The notes: a model not told the origin generated them from the letters alone. A stretch of DNA of 64,000 bases from Streptomyces viridochromogenes (GCF_001270495.1 NZ_LGUR01000207.1:124001-188000), one strand, 5' to 3'; positions 30,359-39,707 are shown, counted from the first letter of the stretch. Translations and numbers: made by a program.

Positions 30359-32077
30359 ATGCCGAGTTCAGCCGGTTTCACTCGCCGCCAGGTCATGACG
30401 ACCTCCGCGGCCCTCGCCGTCACGGCGTTGTCCATCCCGACGGCCGCCCAGGCCGCCGCCCGGTCCACCGGTTCCGCCGCGTCGGCGTCCGCGATGGATG
30501 TCGTCGCACACATGCAGCCCGGCTGGAATCTGGGCAACAGCTTCGAGGCCATCGGCGCCGACGAGACGGCGTGGGGCAACCCGCGGGTGACCCAGGCGTT
30601 CTTGCGCAGGGTGAAGGCGCAGGGATTCAAAAGCATCCGGATACCGGTGACTTGGGGTCAGCACGAGGGCCCCGCTCCCACCTACACCCTCGACCCGGCG
30701 TTCCTGGCCAGGATGAAGCAGGTGGTCGACTGGGCCCTGGCCGAGGGCTTCTACGTTCTGATCAACATGCACGGCGACGCGTGGCAGTGGGTGCCTAACA
30801 TGCCGACCCAGCATGACGCGGTCCTGGCGCAGTACACGGCCACCTGGCAGCAGATCGCGGCCGCCTTCCGGGACGCATCGCGCCGACTGCTCTTCGAGAG
30901 CATCAACGAGCCCTTCTTCACCGGCAGCTCCGGCGATCAGCAGAACGCCGTTCTGATGAACGAGCTCAACACGACCTTCCACTCCGTCGTGCGCGCGACC
31001 GGCGGAGGCAATGCCGACCGCCTGCTCGTCATGCCGACCCTCGGGGACACCCCGGATCAGCCCAAGATCGACACCCTGCTCGCCACCTTCTCCGCGCTCG
31101 ACGACCCCAACCTCGTGGCCTCGGTCCACTACTACAGCTTCTGGCCCTTCAGCGTGAACCTCGCCGGCTACACGACCTTCAACGCGGCCACCCAGCAGGA
31201 CCTGACCGACACGTTCGACCTGCTGCACAGGTCCTTCGTGGCCAAGGGGATCCCGGTCGTCGTCGGTGAGTACGGGCTGCTCGGCTGGGACTCCGGCCCC
31301 GGCACGGTCGAACAGGGCGAGACGCTCAAGTACCTCGAGTATCTCGGCTACTACGCGCGCTACCGGGGCTTGACCACGATGCTGTGGGACAACGGCAGTC
31401 GCTTCAACCGCCGCACCCTGCAATGGAACGACCCGAGCCTCTATGCGCAGATACGGTCGAGCTGGACCGGGCGCTCCGGCACCGCGTCCACCGATCAGCT
31501 CTTCGTGCCCAAGGGCAAGACCCCGACGGACGCGACGATCACGCTGAACCTCAACGGCACCAGGCTGCTGAGGATCGATGTCGGCACCCGCCCCCTGATC
31601 CGGGGCGTGGACTACACCGTCAGCGGCAACACGCTGACGATCGCAGCGGCGGCGCTCAGCAGGCTGACCGCGTCGCAGGAGTACGGCACGAATGCCGTCC
31701 TGTCCCTCCGGTTCACGGACGGAACTCCTTGGGCCGTCAACGTCATCACCTATGACAAGCCGGTACTGACGAGCGCGACGGGTACGACAGCCTCGCTGGT
31801 GATACCCACCGCGTTCAACGGAGACAAGTTGGCGACCATGGAAGCCGTCTATGCCGACGGCACCGCCGCCGGTCCGCAGTCCTGGACCACGTACCAGCAG
31901 TTCAATGTGGCCTTCACACCGGACTACACCGCAGGCACGATCACCTTGCCGACCGCGTTCTTCGACGGTGTCACCGACAACACCACCGTGACCCTCACCT
32001 TCCACTTCTGGAGCGGGGCGATCTTGACGTACACGCTGACCAGGTCCGGCACCGCGGTCACGGGCACCTCTGCCTGA
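30359..32077 (+). CDS. Secreted GH5 endoglucanase-type enzyme with CBM_X2 module
   Basis: The 572-residue precursor has a twin-arginine-like signal (TRRQVMTTSAALAVTALSIPTAAQAA), a GH5 catalytic barrel (GWNLGNSFEAIG, acid/base Glu in FESINEPF near residue 182, nucleophile Glu in VVVGEYGLLG near 303), then a CBM_X2 Ig-like domain (about 375-470, with RGVDYTVSGNTLTIAAAALS) and a second C-terminal beta module. GH5 enzymes with CBM_X2 are usually cellulases or related beta-glucanases. ATG 30359 has GGAGAG four bases upstream; ATG 30347 and 30332 are alternatives. Two LacI-type palindromes precede it. Substrate is inferred from family only. Confidence 0.88.
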   Translation: MPSSAGFTRRQVMTTSAALAVTALSIPTAAQAAARSTGSAASASAMDVVAHMQPGWNLGNSFEAIGADETAWGNPRVTQAFLRRVKAQGFKSIRIPVTWGQHEGPAPTYTLDPAFLARMKQVVDWALAEGFYVLINMHGDAWQWVPNMPTQHDAVLAQYTATWQQIAAAFRDASRRLLFESINEPFFTGSSGDQQNAVLMNELNTTFHSVVRATGGGNADRLLVMPTLGDTPDQPKIDTLLATFSALDDPNLVASVHYYSFWPFSVNLAGYTTFNAATQQDLTDTFDLLHRSFVAKGIPVVVGEYGLLGWDSGPGTVEQGETLKYLEYLGYYARYRGLTTMLWDNGSRFNRRTLQWNDPSLYAQIRSSWTGRSGTASTDQLFVPKGKTPTDATITLNLNGTRLLRIDVGTRPLIRGVDYTVSGNTLTIAAAALSRLTASQEYGTNAVLSLRFTDGTPWAVNVITYDKPVLTSATGTTASLVIPTAFNGDKLATMEAVYADGTAAGPQSWTTYQQFNVAFTPDYTAGTITLPTAFFDGVTDNTTVTLTFHFWSGAILTYTLTRSGTAVTGTSA

Positions 32078-32107
32078 AAACGGGTCCACCAGGAATGAGG
32101 CGATGTC

Positions 32108-32864
32108 TCAGGTGGTGAGTTCGGCACGTTTCTTGTAGCAGGTCAGGGCGGCGGCGAGGCCGAGGAAGGCGCGAGGGGTGGCTGCCTTTTCGTTCGTACC
32201 GGATGGTGAGGCGGCGGTAGCCGAACAGCCAGGAGACCGCTCGATCTCCCAGCGGTGCCGCCCGAACCGTTCGGAGGACTCGATGCCCGGCCGGGCGATC
32301 CGGGCGACGATGTCGCGTTCCCGCAGCCAGGAAAGGATGTCGGCGGAGTGGTAAGCCTTGTCGGCGCGGAGTTTGGCGGGGTGCTTGCGGCGCGGTCCAC
32401 GCCGGGACCGCACGGCCGGTATCCCTGTCACCAGAGGCTTGAGGGCCAGGCTGTCGTTGGTGTCCGCGCCGGAGGTGCCGACCACCAGCGGGACGCCCTG
32501 AGCCTCGGACAACACGTGCAGCATCCAGCCAGCCGTAGGTCCTCTCGACCGTCCACCGCTTCGGGATCAGGTGAAGCCGGGTGAAGCCCCTGGCCCCGGG
32601 GGTGCGTTGGACGATTTGCATGTCGATGCCGAGGGTGGCGGTGTGCTCGACGAAATGCCTGCGACAGCCGCCGTCGACCCAGACCTTGCGCATCGAGGCG
32701 TGAGTGGTGGCGACGTGGTCGATCAGTTGGGTGCCGGCCACGGAGTCCTGGACACTGGCCCCGGTGACCAGCACCGCGAGGAGGAGGCCGAGGGTGTCGG
32801 TCACGATGCTGCGCTTGCCTGTTGGCTTGCGGCTCACGGCGCCGTCATGCAGCTCACCGATCAC
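32108..32864 (-). mobile_element. Chimeric remnant of two IS5-family transposase genes
   Basis: Bases 32526-32864 encode the C-terminal part of one IS5-type transposase (KRSIVTDTLGLLLAVLVTGASVQD ... WTVERTYGWL). Directly after it, in another frame, 32108-32524 encode the C-terminal half of a different IS5-type transposase (TSGADTNDSLALKPLV ... LRADKAYHSADILSWL, and AFLGLAAALTCYKK). The second contains two compensating frameshifts around FGRHRWEIERS. The join falls where both families have a W-L-M-L-H-like motif, consistent with recombination at short homology. Neither piece can be active. Bases 32865-33097 to the right hold nothing recognisable. Confidence 0.75.
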
Positions 32865-33097
32865 TGACCTCGGGCGGCCGACCGATCCGCTTCATGCCAC
32901 TCCGTTCCATGCCCCGGGTGGTGTGGTGTCTGAACCGCGCGATCCAAGGCAGCGGCTCGCATTGGCCCGCTTGTCTGCCTCCTCGGCTCGCGCGTCCGCC
33001 CGGATGGAGGCGGGTTCCTCGGCGGACAGCCGCGGGTGGTCCTTTGGGGCCGCGGTGGAACTTCGACCAGATCGGGCCTGGAGCGGAGCAGCGCGGG

Positions 33098-34132
33098 TCA
33101 GGAGCGGCAAGGTGCCCTGGTGGTGCTTCGTATGACGAGGTGTGGTGTGACGACGACTTCTCGTTCGTCGTCCGCCGCCTCACCCTCCAGCCGGGCGACG
33201 GCCCGGCTCACGGCCCGGCGCGCCAGCTGGCGGGCTTCTTGCCCGACCGTGGTGAGTTGGACGTGGGCGAGGCGGGCGAGGTGGCTGTCGTCGAAGCCGA
33301 CGACCGAGATCTCGTCGGGCACAGGGATACGGGCGCGCAGGAGGGTGTCGAGGACGCCGATGGCGCAGTGGTCGTTGAAGGCGAGGATGGCGGTGGGGCG
33401 GGAGGAGTCGGTGAGGAGTGTTCGTGCGGCTGCGGCGCCGTGGTCCTCGGTCAGCCCGCCCGGCACGAGGCGGACGCGGTCGGTGAGGCCGTGGTGCTTC
33501 ATGGCCGACTTGTAGCCGCGGCGCCGATCGGCAGCGCCCGGCGCCCTGCCCCCGTCGATGTGGACGATGTCGCGATGGCCCAGTGCCACGAGGTGGTCGA
33601 CCGCCTGGCGGGCGCCCTCGTCGTCGGCCGCGCGGACGACGTCGACGCCGTCGGTGAGCGGACGCAGCCGGCGTGCCACGGAGACGACGGGAAGCTGCGC
33701 CGCGAGTTCTGCCAGCCGGGCCGCCGGGGCATGGGGGCTGAGCAGGATCAACGCCTCGCAGCGGTCGGCGAGCAGCGCCTCCACCGCCTCCTGTTCGCTG
33801 CGGCTCGCGGTGACGGCGCTGAGCGCGATCTGATAGCCGGCCGCCCCTGCCGCGGCGTAGAGCGCCTCAACCATGTCGGCGTGGAAGGGCTGTCGCAGGT
33901 CGAACTGCACTCCCACCAGGTGCGAGCGGCTGCTGCGCAGGAGGCGGGCCCTGCTGTCCGGCCGGTAGCCGATCTCCTGCGCGGCCCGCAACACCCGCTC
34001 GCGACTTGCCGCGCTGGGCCCCTTGGCACCGCGCATGACCATGGAGGCAAGCGGCACGGAGACACCTGCCCGCGCCGCGAGGTCGCTGAGCGTCGGCCGC
34101 TTTCCGTCCGGGACGGCAGAGCGCGATGGCAC
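33098..34132 (-). CDS. LacI-family transcriptional regulator
   Basis: The 344-residue protein begins with the LacI helix-turn-helix (TLSDLAARAGVSVPLASMVMRG, about residues 13-35) and hinge, then a periplasmic-binding-type ligand domain (VGVQFDLRQPFHADMVEALYAAA ... AILAFNDHCAIGVLDTLL ... ISVVGFDDSHLARL). GTG 34132 has AGGAAGG upstream and places the helix-turn-helix correctly near the N-terminus; the longer frame to 34198 would run over the operator. It is divergent from the isomerase gene across two near-identical operators, so it very likely represses the 34.3-38.4 kb catabolic cluster. Its sugar ligand is unknown. Confidence 0.9.
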   Translation of the reverse strand: MPSRSAVPDGKRPTLSDLAARAGVSVPLASMVMRGAKGPSAASRERVLRAAQEIGYRPDSRARLLRSSRSHLVGVQFDLRQPFHADMVEALYAAAGAAGYQIALSAVTASRSEQEAVEALLADRCEALILLSPHAPAARLAELAAQLPVVSVARRLRPLTDGVDVVRAADDEGARQAVDHLVALGHRDIVHIDGGRAPGAADRRRGYKSAMKHHGLTDRVRLVPGGLTEDHGAAAARTLLTDSSRPTAILAFNDHCAIGVLDTLLRARIPVPDEISVVGFDDSHLARLAHVQLTTVGQEARQLARRAVSRAVARLEGEAADDEREVVVTPHLVIRSTTRAPCRS

Positions 34133-34210
34133 CGTCGGCCTTCCTGATCGAGGGTCTTCTCCGAGGTGATCGTAGACCGGGCCAAGCAGGACACGCACTG
34201 GTCAACGTTG

Positions 34211-34300
34211 TTACAACGTTATAAATCAAATGTCCGCACAAACCCTTGACAGGCTGCCCGGAGCCTGGCGTACTGCTCCTGTTCTCTTAGAACGTTATAA
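34211..34300. promoter_or_regulatory. Paired LacI operators flanking a TTGACA promoter
   Basis: O1 TTACAACGTTATAA (34211-34224) and O2 TTAGAACGTTATAA (34287-34300) are 13/14 identical and nearly palindromic around AACGTT. Their centres are 76 bp apart, about seven helical turns, permitting looping. Between them lies TTGACA (34246-34251) with TACTGC 19 nt downstream. O2 ends 13 nt before the isomerase start, over the leader. This fits repression by the divergent LacI-type protein. Confidence 0.75.
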
Positions 34301-34313
34301 GTCTGGAGCTGCG

Positions 34314-35096
34314 ATGTACACGTTGGCGGTCTGTGCCGAGATGGTCTACCGCGACCTGCCGATCGAGGAGCGGGCCCGGCGCATCCACGAGGCCGGCTTC
34401 CAGGTGGAGATCTGGGACTGGACCCGGCACGACCTGGACGCACTGGCCCATACCCCCGCCGAGTTCTCCTCGATGACCGGCTACATCCGCGGCACTTTGA
34501 CCGACCCGGACGGCGCAGCCGAACTCCTGCGCACAGCCGAGGAGTCGATCAAGGCCGCCGAGCGTCTCGGCTGCCCCCGGCTCAACCTGCACGGCACCGG
34601 CCTGGACGGCGAGGGCCTGCCCGTGGTGCCGGTGACCGGCGAGGCCACCGGCGACATGTGGATCACCGCCCACCGCACGCTCACCCGCCTGGCCGAACTG
34701 GGTGAGAGCGCGGGCGTCACCTTCACCTTGGAGAACCTCAACACCGCCGTCGACCACCCCGGCGTCCCGTTCGCGCGGGCCGCCGACACCTACACCCTGG
34801 TCGCGGCAGTCGATCGGCCCGGTCTGCGGATGAATCTGGACCTGTACCACGCCCAGATCGGCGAGGGAAACCTCATCGAACTGATCCGCCGCGCGCACGG
34901 CGCCGACCTGATCGGAGAGATCCAGGTCGCTGACGTGCCCGGCCGCTGCGAACCCGGCACCGGAGAGATCAACTATCCGGCCGTCGCCCGCGCCCTCACC
35001 GACCTCGGCTACGACGGCACGGTCGCCCTGGAGGCATGGCCCTCCGGCGACAGCCACACCGCCATGGAGCGGTTCCGCGCCGCGTTCACCCTCTGA
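34314..35096 (+). CDS. TIM-barrel isomerase, hydroxypyruvate-isomerase (Hyi/OtnI) type
   Basis: The 260-residue AP-endonuclease-2-like TIM barrel carries the family features LENLNTAVDHPGVPF (metal-binding Glu), LRMNLDLYHAQIGEG (His/Asp) and IQVADVPGRCEPGTGEINYPAVARAL, followed by VALEAWPSGD with the second Glu. These are typical of hydroxypyruvate isomerase and 2-oxo-tetronate isomerase proteins. ATG 34314 is preceded by CTGGAG. It is the first gene of a unit controlled by the divergent LacI protein, with a sugar-binding protein, an IolG-like dehydrogenase and an IolE-like isomerase downstream. The exact substrate cannot be read from the sequence. Confidence 0.85.
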   Translation: MYTLAVCAEMVYRDLPIEERARRIHEAGFQVEIWDWTRHDLDALAHTPAEFSSMTGYIRGTLTDPDGAAELLRTAEESIKAAERLGCPRLNLHGTGLDGEGLPVVPVTGEATGDMWITAHRTLTRLAELGESAGVTFTLENLNTAVDHPGVPFARAADTYTLVAAVDRPGLRMNLDLYHAQIGEGNLIELIRRAHGADLIGEIQVADVPGRCEPGTGEINYPAVARALTDLGYDGTVALEAWPSGDSHTAMERFRAAFTL

Positions 35097-35214
35097 TCCC
35101 ACCCCGAGTCGCACAACAGGCCACCCAATAGCTCCCCGCCCGACCCGCGACGGGATGTGTTGCGTCCCGCCGGTGGATCACCCCTTCCCGCAAGTCAGCA
35201 CAGTGAGGTGCCGA

Positions 35215-36234
35215 ATGAACCGCTCGCTCCCCTCCCGCTCCCGCAGATTCACCATCCTGGTGGCCATGACCGCCAGCGCAGTCCTCACGGTCGCCGGCTG
35301 CTCCAGCAGCTCGGGCGGCAAGAAGTCGGAGGAGAGCGCCGGTGGCGTCTCTGCCGGCAAGGCCACCACGCCCCGCATGACCATCGCGATGATCACCCAC
35401 GCCGTCCCCGGTGACACGTTCTGGGACACCATCCGCAAGGGCGCCCAGGCCGCGGCCGCCAAGGACAACGTCAAGCTGATCTACTCCTCCGACCCGAACG
35501 GGGGCAACCAGGCCAACCTGGTGCAGAACGCGATCGACCAGAAGGTCGACGGCATCGCCGTCACCCTCGCCAAGCCCGACGCCATGAAGGGCACCGTGGC
35601 CAAGGCGGTGCAGGCCGGTATACCCGTGGTCGGCTTCAACTCCGGTGTGGACGACTGGAAGAAGCAGGGCCTGCTCCAGTACTTCGGCCAGGACGAGACC
35701 GTCGCGGGCGAGGCGGTGGGCAAGAAGCTGAGTTCCCTCGGTGCCAAGAAGGTCGCCTGTGTCATTCAGGAACAGGGCCAGGTCGCCCTCGAGGCACGCT
35801 GCGCGGGCGTGAAGAAGGGCTTCTCGGGCACGACGGAAAACCTGTTCGTCAACGGCGCCGACATGCCGTCCGTGCAGTCGACCATCACCGCCAAGCTCAA
35901 GCAGGACCCCTCCATCGACTACGTCGTCACCCTCGCCGCCCCGGTCGCGCTGACCGCCACGCAGGCGGTGTCCGACGGCGGCAGCAAGGCCAAGGTCGCC
36001 ACCTTCGACCTCAACAAGGAACTCGTGAAGGCGATCCAGGACGGCAGCATCCAGTTCGCCGTCGACCAGCAGCCCTACCTGCAGGGGTACCTGGCGGTCG
36101 ACTCCCTCTGGCTCTACAAGAACAACGGCAACTACAGCGGCGGTGGCGTGGCGCCCGTGCTGACCGGCCCGGCTTTCGTCGACAAGTCCAACGTCGAGGC
36201 CGTCGCCACGTTCGCCGCCAAGGGAACACGGTGA
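35215..36234 (+). CDS. Sugar ABC transporter substrate-binding lipoprotein
   Basis: The 339-residue protein has a lipobox (VAGCSS near residue 29) and a periplasmic-binding type-I fold of the ribose/inositol class (IAMITHAVPGDTFWDTIRKGAQAAA, VDGIAVTLAKPDAM, IPVVGFNSGVDDW, ATFDLNKELVKAI, FAVDQQPYLQGYLAVDSLWLY). It should capture a monosaccharide or cyclitol outside the cell. GAGGTG precedes ATG 35215. The expected permease and ATPase genes are absent: the next gene, after 94 bp, is a dehydrogenase. It must therefore share ABC components encoded elsewhere, or the locus has lost them. Confidence 0.9.
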   Translation: MNRSLPSRSRRFTILVAMTASAVLTVAGCSSSSGGKKSEESAGGVSAGKATTPRMTIAMITHAVPGDTFWDTIRKGAQAAAAKDNVKLIYSSDPNGGNQANLVQNAIDQKVDGIAVTLAKPDAMKGTVAKAVQAGIPVVGFNSGVDDWKKQGLLQYFGQDETVAGEAVGKKLSSLGAKKVACVIQEQGQVALEARCAGVKKGFSGTTENLFVNGADMPSVQSTITAKLKQDPSIDYVVTLAAPVALTATQAVSDGGSKAKVATFDLNKELVKAIQDGSIQFAVDQQPYLQGYLAVDSLWLYKNNGNYSGGGVAPVLTGPAFVDKSNVEAVATFAAKGTR

Positions 36235-36328
36235 CGCGTACGACCCGGGTCACGGCCGGACCGTGTGGGTTCGGCCGGCCCTCTGCTGACCGTCACCGCC
36301 ATCGCCCACCCTCGAGTCAAGGAACCAC

Positions 36329-37348
36329 ATGACCTACCGCACCTCCCTCGGAGTCGCCGTGATCGGCGCCGGCCGCATGGGAGCCGATCACGTACGCCGG
36401 ATCAGCGAGGTGACCAGCGGCGCCCATGTGGCCGCCGTCGTCGACGTCGACATCGATCGCGCCAAGACGGTCGCCGCCGACGTCGAAGGATGCGCGGCCT
36501 ACGGCGACGTCGCCGAAGCGATGGCCTCACCCGACGTCGACGCGGTACTGCTCGCCTCCCCGGGCGTCGCCCACGAGGCGGCACTGCTCACCGCGTTCGA
36601 GCACGACCTGCCCGTCCTGTGCGAGAAGCCCCTCACCCCCGACGCCGCCTCCGCCCTGCGCGTGCTGGAGGCCGAGCAGCGGCTCGGGCACCGCCGGGTG
36701 CAGGTGGGCTTCATGCGCCGTTACGACCACGAGTACATCAAGCTCAAAGCGCTGCTGGACAGCGGGGCACTGGGCCGGCCGCTGATGCTGCACAACCGGC
36801 ACCGCAACCCGTCCTGTCCGCCGGACTTCACCAGCGCCATGCTCATCAACGACTCCGTGACCCACGAGATGGACATCACCCGCTGGCTGCTCGGCCAGGA
36901 GATCACGTCCGTCACGGTGCTGCGGCCGCGGCCCTCCGGCAACGCGCCCGAAGGGCTGGCCGATCCGCAGTTCGTCGTCTTCGAAACCGACGGCGGCGCC
37001 GTGGTCGACGTCGAGATCTACGTCAACGCCCGCTACGGCTACCAGGTCCAGGCCGAGGCGGTGTGCGAGCACGGCACCGCCCGCATCGGCGACCGGCACG
37101 ACATGCTCGTCAGCACCGGCGGACGCTGGGGCGGCACGGTCACCCCCGGCTTCGTCGAGCGGTTCGAGGATGCGTACGACCGCGAGGTCCAGGCATGGAT
37201 CGACGCCACCCGGCGGGGCGAGGTCACCGGCCCCAGCGCCTGGGACGGCTACGCCGTGGCCGCGGTCTGCGAGGCGGGCATCCGCGCCCAGACCGAGGGC
37301 CGCCGCGTCGAGGTGGAACTCGCCGACCGCCCAGCCCTCTACATCTGA
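36329..37348 (+). CDS. Gfo/Idh/MocA oxidoreductase, IolG-like
   Basis: The 339-residue NAD(P)-dependent dehydrogenase has an N-terminal Rossmann motif ([17 protein letters not shown]), the family [11 protein letters not shown] motif with the catalytic Lys near residues 98-108, [15 protein letters not shown] near residues 125-139 and [19 protein letters not shown] with the catalytic Asp/His near residues 172-190. These are hallmarks of myo-inositol 2-dehydrogenase-like enzymes. With the IolE-like gene 74 bp downstream it suggests oxidation of an inositol or a related sugar, though other polyols are possible. Confidence 0.88.
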   Translation: MTYRTSLGVAVIGAGRMGADHVRRISEVTSGAHVAAVVDVDIDRAKTVAADVEGCAAYGDVAEAMASPDVDAVLLASPGVAHEAALLTAFEHDLPVLCEKPLTPDAASALRVLEAEQRLGHRRVQVGFMRRYDHEYIKLKALLDSGALGRPLMLHNRHRNPSCPPDFTSAMLINDSVTHEMDITRWLLGQEITSVTVLRPRPSGNAPEGLADPQFVVFETDGGAVVDVEIYVNARYGYQVQAEAVCEHGTARIGDRHDMLVSTGGRWGGTVTPGFVERFEDAYDREVQAWIDATRRGEVTGPSAWDGYAVAAVCEAGIRAQTEGRRVEVELADRPALYI

Positions 37349-37422
37349 CCCCCACCGCCGGCACACCGAACCAGCGGGGAACGCCCCCTCCCCGCCCGAC
37401 CGCACCGCAGACGGGACGCATC

Positions 37423-38385
37423 ATGAAGATCGGTCTGAACACCGACAGCGTCGGGCAGCTCACGCTCGACGAGACCCTGGACCTGGCCGCCGAACTCGGC
37501 CTGGACCACGTGGAGTTCGTCACCGGCGCCTGGTCCACCGCCCCGCACATCGACATCGACCGGCTTCTCGACAGCGATGGCGCGCGCCGCGAACTGCTGG
37601 CCAAGGTCGCCGACCGAGGGCTCACGATCAGCGCTCTCACCTGCTCGGGCAACCCCCTGCACCCCGGGCCCAGCGGCCGCGAGCACGACCAGGTCACGCG
37701 TAGGACGATCGCTCTCGCCCCGCTCCTCGGCGTCGACCGCGTGGTGATGATGTCCGGGCTGCCGGGCGGGCCGGGCGACGCCAACCCCAACTGGATCACG
37801 GTCTCCTGGCCGCCGGAAACCACACAGATCCTCGACTGGCAATGGACCGAGGTCGTCATCCCGTACTGGCGAGACCTCGTCGCCCACTCCCGTGACCGGG
37901 GCGTACCCAAGCTCGCTCTGGAGATGCACGCCCACCAGGCGGTCTACAACGTCCCCACCCTCCTGCGCCTGCGCGAGGAGGTCGGGCCCGTGGTCGGAGC
38001 CAACTTCGACCCCAGTCACCTGATGTGGATGGGTGCCGACCCGCTGGCCGCCATCGAGGCCCTGCACGAGGCGATCTACCACGTGCACGCCAAGGACACC
38101 CGGCTGGAAGCCTCCCGCCAGGCCCTGACCAGCAGGCTGGAGACGCTGCCGGTCATGGCCGCCAAGGAACGCTCCTGGAACTACGTCACCCTCGGCTACG
38201 GCCACGACGACGCGTTCTGGCGCGCTTTCTGCCTCGCCCTGCGCCGAGCCGGCTACGACGACGTCCTGAGCATCGAGCACGAGGACGTTCTTGTGGCCCC
38301 CGTCGAGGGCGTCACCAAAACCGTCGACCTGCTGCGCCGCGTCATCCTGCGCGACCCCAGCTCCTACAAGCCCCAGGAGATCTGA
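37423..38385 (+). CDS. TIM-barrel sugar isomerase/epimerase, IolE-like
   Basis: The 320-residue protein is an AP-endonuclease-2-type TIM barrel: MKIGLNTDSVGQLTLDETLDLAAELGLDHVEF, ISALTCSGNPLHP, the metal-binding LALEMHAHQAVYN, VVGANFDPSHLMWMGADP, YHVHAKDTRLE and VLSIEHEDVLV. The set of Glu, Asp and His ligands is intact. The closest annotated relatives are putative sugar phosphate isomerases found with Gfo/Idh dehydrogenases. It closes the LacI-controlled operon. A larger frame starting at 36265 in the same phase is an antisense-bias artefact over the preceding gene. Confidence 0.87.
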   Translation: MKIGLNTDSVGQLTLDETLDLAAELGLDHVEFVTGAWSTAPHIDIDRLLDSDGARRELLAKVADRGLTISALTCSGNPLHPGPSGREHDQVTRRTIALAPLLGVDRVVMMSGLPGGPGDANPNWITVSWPPETTQILDWQWTEVVIPYWRDLVAHSRDRGVPKLALEMHAHQAVYNVPTLLRLREEVGPVVGANFDPSHLMWMGADPLAAIEALHEAIYHVHAKDTRLEASRQALTSRLETLPVMAAKERSWNYVTLGYGHDDAFWRAFCLALRRAGYDDVLSIEHEDVLVAPVEGVTKTVDLLRRVILRDPSSYKPQEI

Positions 38386-38425
38386 GCCGTCCTGAGCCGC
38401 ACGGACACGAGTTCCGCGCGGCTCG

Positions 38426-38596
38426 GTCCGCCAGGCCGAGGTCGGCCGCGACGAGCGGGACGACCGGCTGTCGACCGCCGAACACGAGAAACTGAAACAA
38501 CTCCGCATGGTAGACGCCGAGTTCAGGCGGGCGAACAAGATCTTCAAAGCGGCGAGCGTGTTTGGCTTCCTCTCCTGGCTCGCCGACCGAGGCTGA
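38426..38596 (+). pseudogene. IS3-family transposase OrfA fragment
   Basis: The frame reads VRQAEVGRDERDDRLSTAEH and continues to FRRANKIFKAASVFGFLSWL before TGA 38594-38596. The AEFRRANKIFKAASVF segment is the C-terminal leucine-zipper end of IS3-type OrfA proteins. The N-terminal helix-turn-helix and the OrfB integrase are missing, so this is a scar of a lost insertion. Confidence 0.7.
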
Positions 38597-38631
38597 ACTG
38601 GACCTGGGGTGCGACATCGAAGAGGAGTTCC

Positions 38632-39492
38632 TCAGCCGGGCAGCCCTTCCACGAACCCGGCGACCAGCGTCGACACCGCTTCCGGAGTCTCCAGGATCAT
38701 GGGGTGAGTGGCGTCGATCCGGCGCACGCTGATCGTCGGCCGGGTACGGAAGAGCGCGGCCAGTGCGTCGGAGACCTCTCGTGCGAACCGGGCGCTGAAT
38801 TCGTCGAACCACTCCATGCCGGGCGCGGGCGAGAGGCGTCGCCCGGCCTGTACCACCAGCAGCGGGCAGTCGATCCCGGCCAGCCACGGGGTGACACCGA
38901 GCGCGCCGAGCCTGTCGAGTTCGCCGAGGATCTCCAGCGCCTCCGCCCGTTCCGGCAGGGTCTGCCACCTGCCGTCGGGCAGCGGGCGGGCGGCCGCGCG
39001 GGCAGCGGCCTCCGCGCGGGCAGCGGGAATCCCGAACCGGGCGTGTTGGACGACCTGTGCCTCGATGTACCCGGGTGGCGCGATGGTGCCGGCGGATGCC
39101 AGCAGTCCCTCTCTAGCCCGTTCGGCGCCGGGGTACTCACGTCCCCACCAGAAGCCGTCGAGGTTCACGGCGGCACGGGCGCGGGCGCGGTCCGGGTTCG
39201 CCCGGGCGTATTCGACCGCGAGCAGGCCGCCGAGGGAATGGCCCACCAGGACGGCCTCCGGTACACCGTGAGCGTCGAGCGTGTCCGCGATGTACCGCAC
39301 CACGGTGGGGACGGTCCAGGGGGAGATTCGGGGCGAGCGGCCGTGCCCGGGAAGGTCGACGGCCAGGACGCGGTGTTTGGCGGTGAGCAGGGCGGCCGAC
39401 GCGTCCCAGTCGGTGAGCGAGCGTCCGTAACCGTGCAGGAGAACCAGTTGAGGGCCGTCGCCCCCGTAGTCATGAACTTGTAGGAGTGTCAT
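38632..39492 (-). CDS. Alpha/beta hydrolase
   Basis: The 286-residue protein is a complete alpha/beta hydrolase: LVLLHGYGRSLTDWD (oxyanion HG motif), AVDLPGHGRSPR, the nucleophile elbow VGHSLGGLLAVEYA near residues 83-96, and a C-terminal DATHPMILETPE holding the probable catalytic His. No signal peptide is present, so it acts in the cytoplasm. Esterase, lactonase or epoxide-hydrolase-like substrates are all possible. It is flanked by IS scars and is not in an operon. Confidence 0.85.
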   Translation of the reverse strand: MTLLQVHDYGGDGPQLVLLHGYGRSLTDWDASAALLTAKHRVLAVDLPGHGRSPRISPWTVPTVVRYIADTLDAHGVPEAVLVGHSLGGLLAVEYARANPDRARARAAVNLDGFWWGREYPGAERAREGLLASAGTIAPPGYIEAQVVQHARFGIPAARAEAAARAAARPLPDGRWQTLPERAEALEILGELDRLGALGVTPWLAGIDCPLLVVQAGRRLSPAPGMEWFDEFSARFAREVSDALAALFRTRPTISVRRIDATHPMILETPEAVSTLVAGFVEGLPG

Positions 39493-39641
39493 CGGAGTTC
39501 ATGCTAGGCGCCCCAGATCGTTCCGGCGTCGAGAGCCGACGCCGTCCGGTGGGCTCGGCCGAGATCCCTGGCGAGCCTGACCGCCTCCTCCTACACCGGG
39601 CCAGGTGCCTCGACGGACATCAGTCGGGTACCGTGCGGGCC

Positions 39642-39707
39642 ATGTCGAGTCCTGAGTCAGACAAGGTGGGGGCTTTCGGTCACGCCGTCAGCCCCCTGAA
39701 CCACTGA
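39642..39707 (+). CDS. Putative 21-residue leader peptide of the chloramphenicol exporter
   Basis: ATG 39642 opens a 21-codon ORF beginning MSSPESDKVGAF, 112 bp upstream of the exporter. Chloramphenicol-inducible exporters and acetyltransferases often have such leaders; the published cmlA leader begins MSTSKNADK, and this one shares the MS...DK pattern. A GGGGGCT/AGCCCCC stem (39668-39674/39690-39696) forms inside the leader, and further stems lie between it and the exporter start. No Shine-Dalgarno sequence precedes it; TACCGT 7 nt upstream could be a -10 box, giving a leaderless mRNA. Confidence 0.45.
   Translation: MSSPESDKVGAFGHAVSPLNH

Noticed and set aside
36265..38385. 706-residue plus-strand frame
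   Set aside because: Its first 390 residues are an Arg/Pro-rich shadow of the IolG-like gene; the real gene is 37423-38385.
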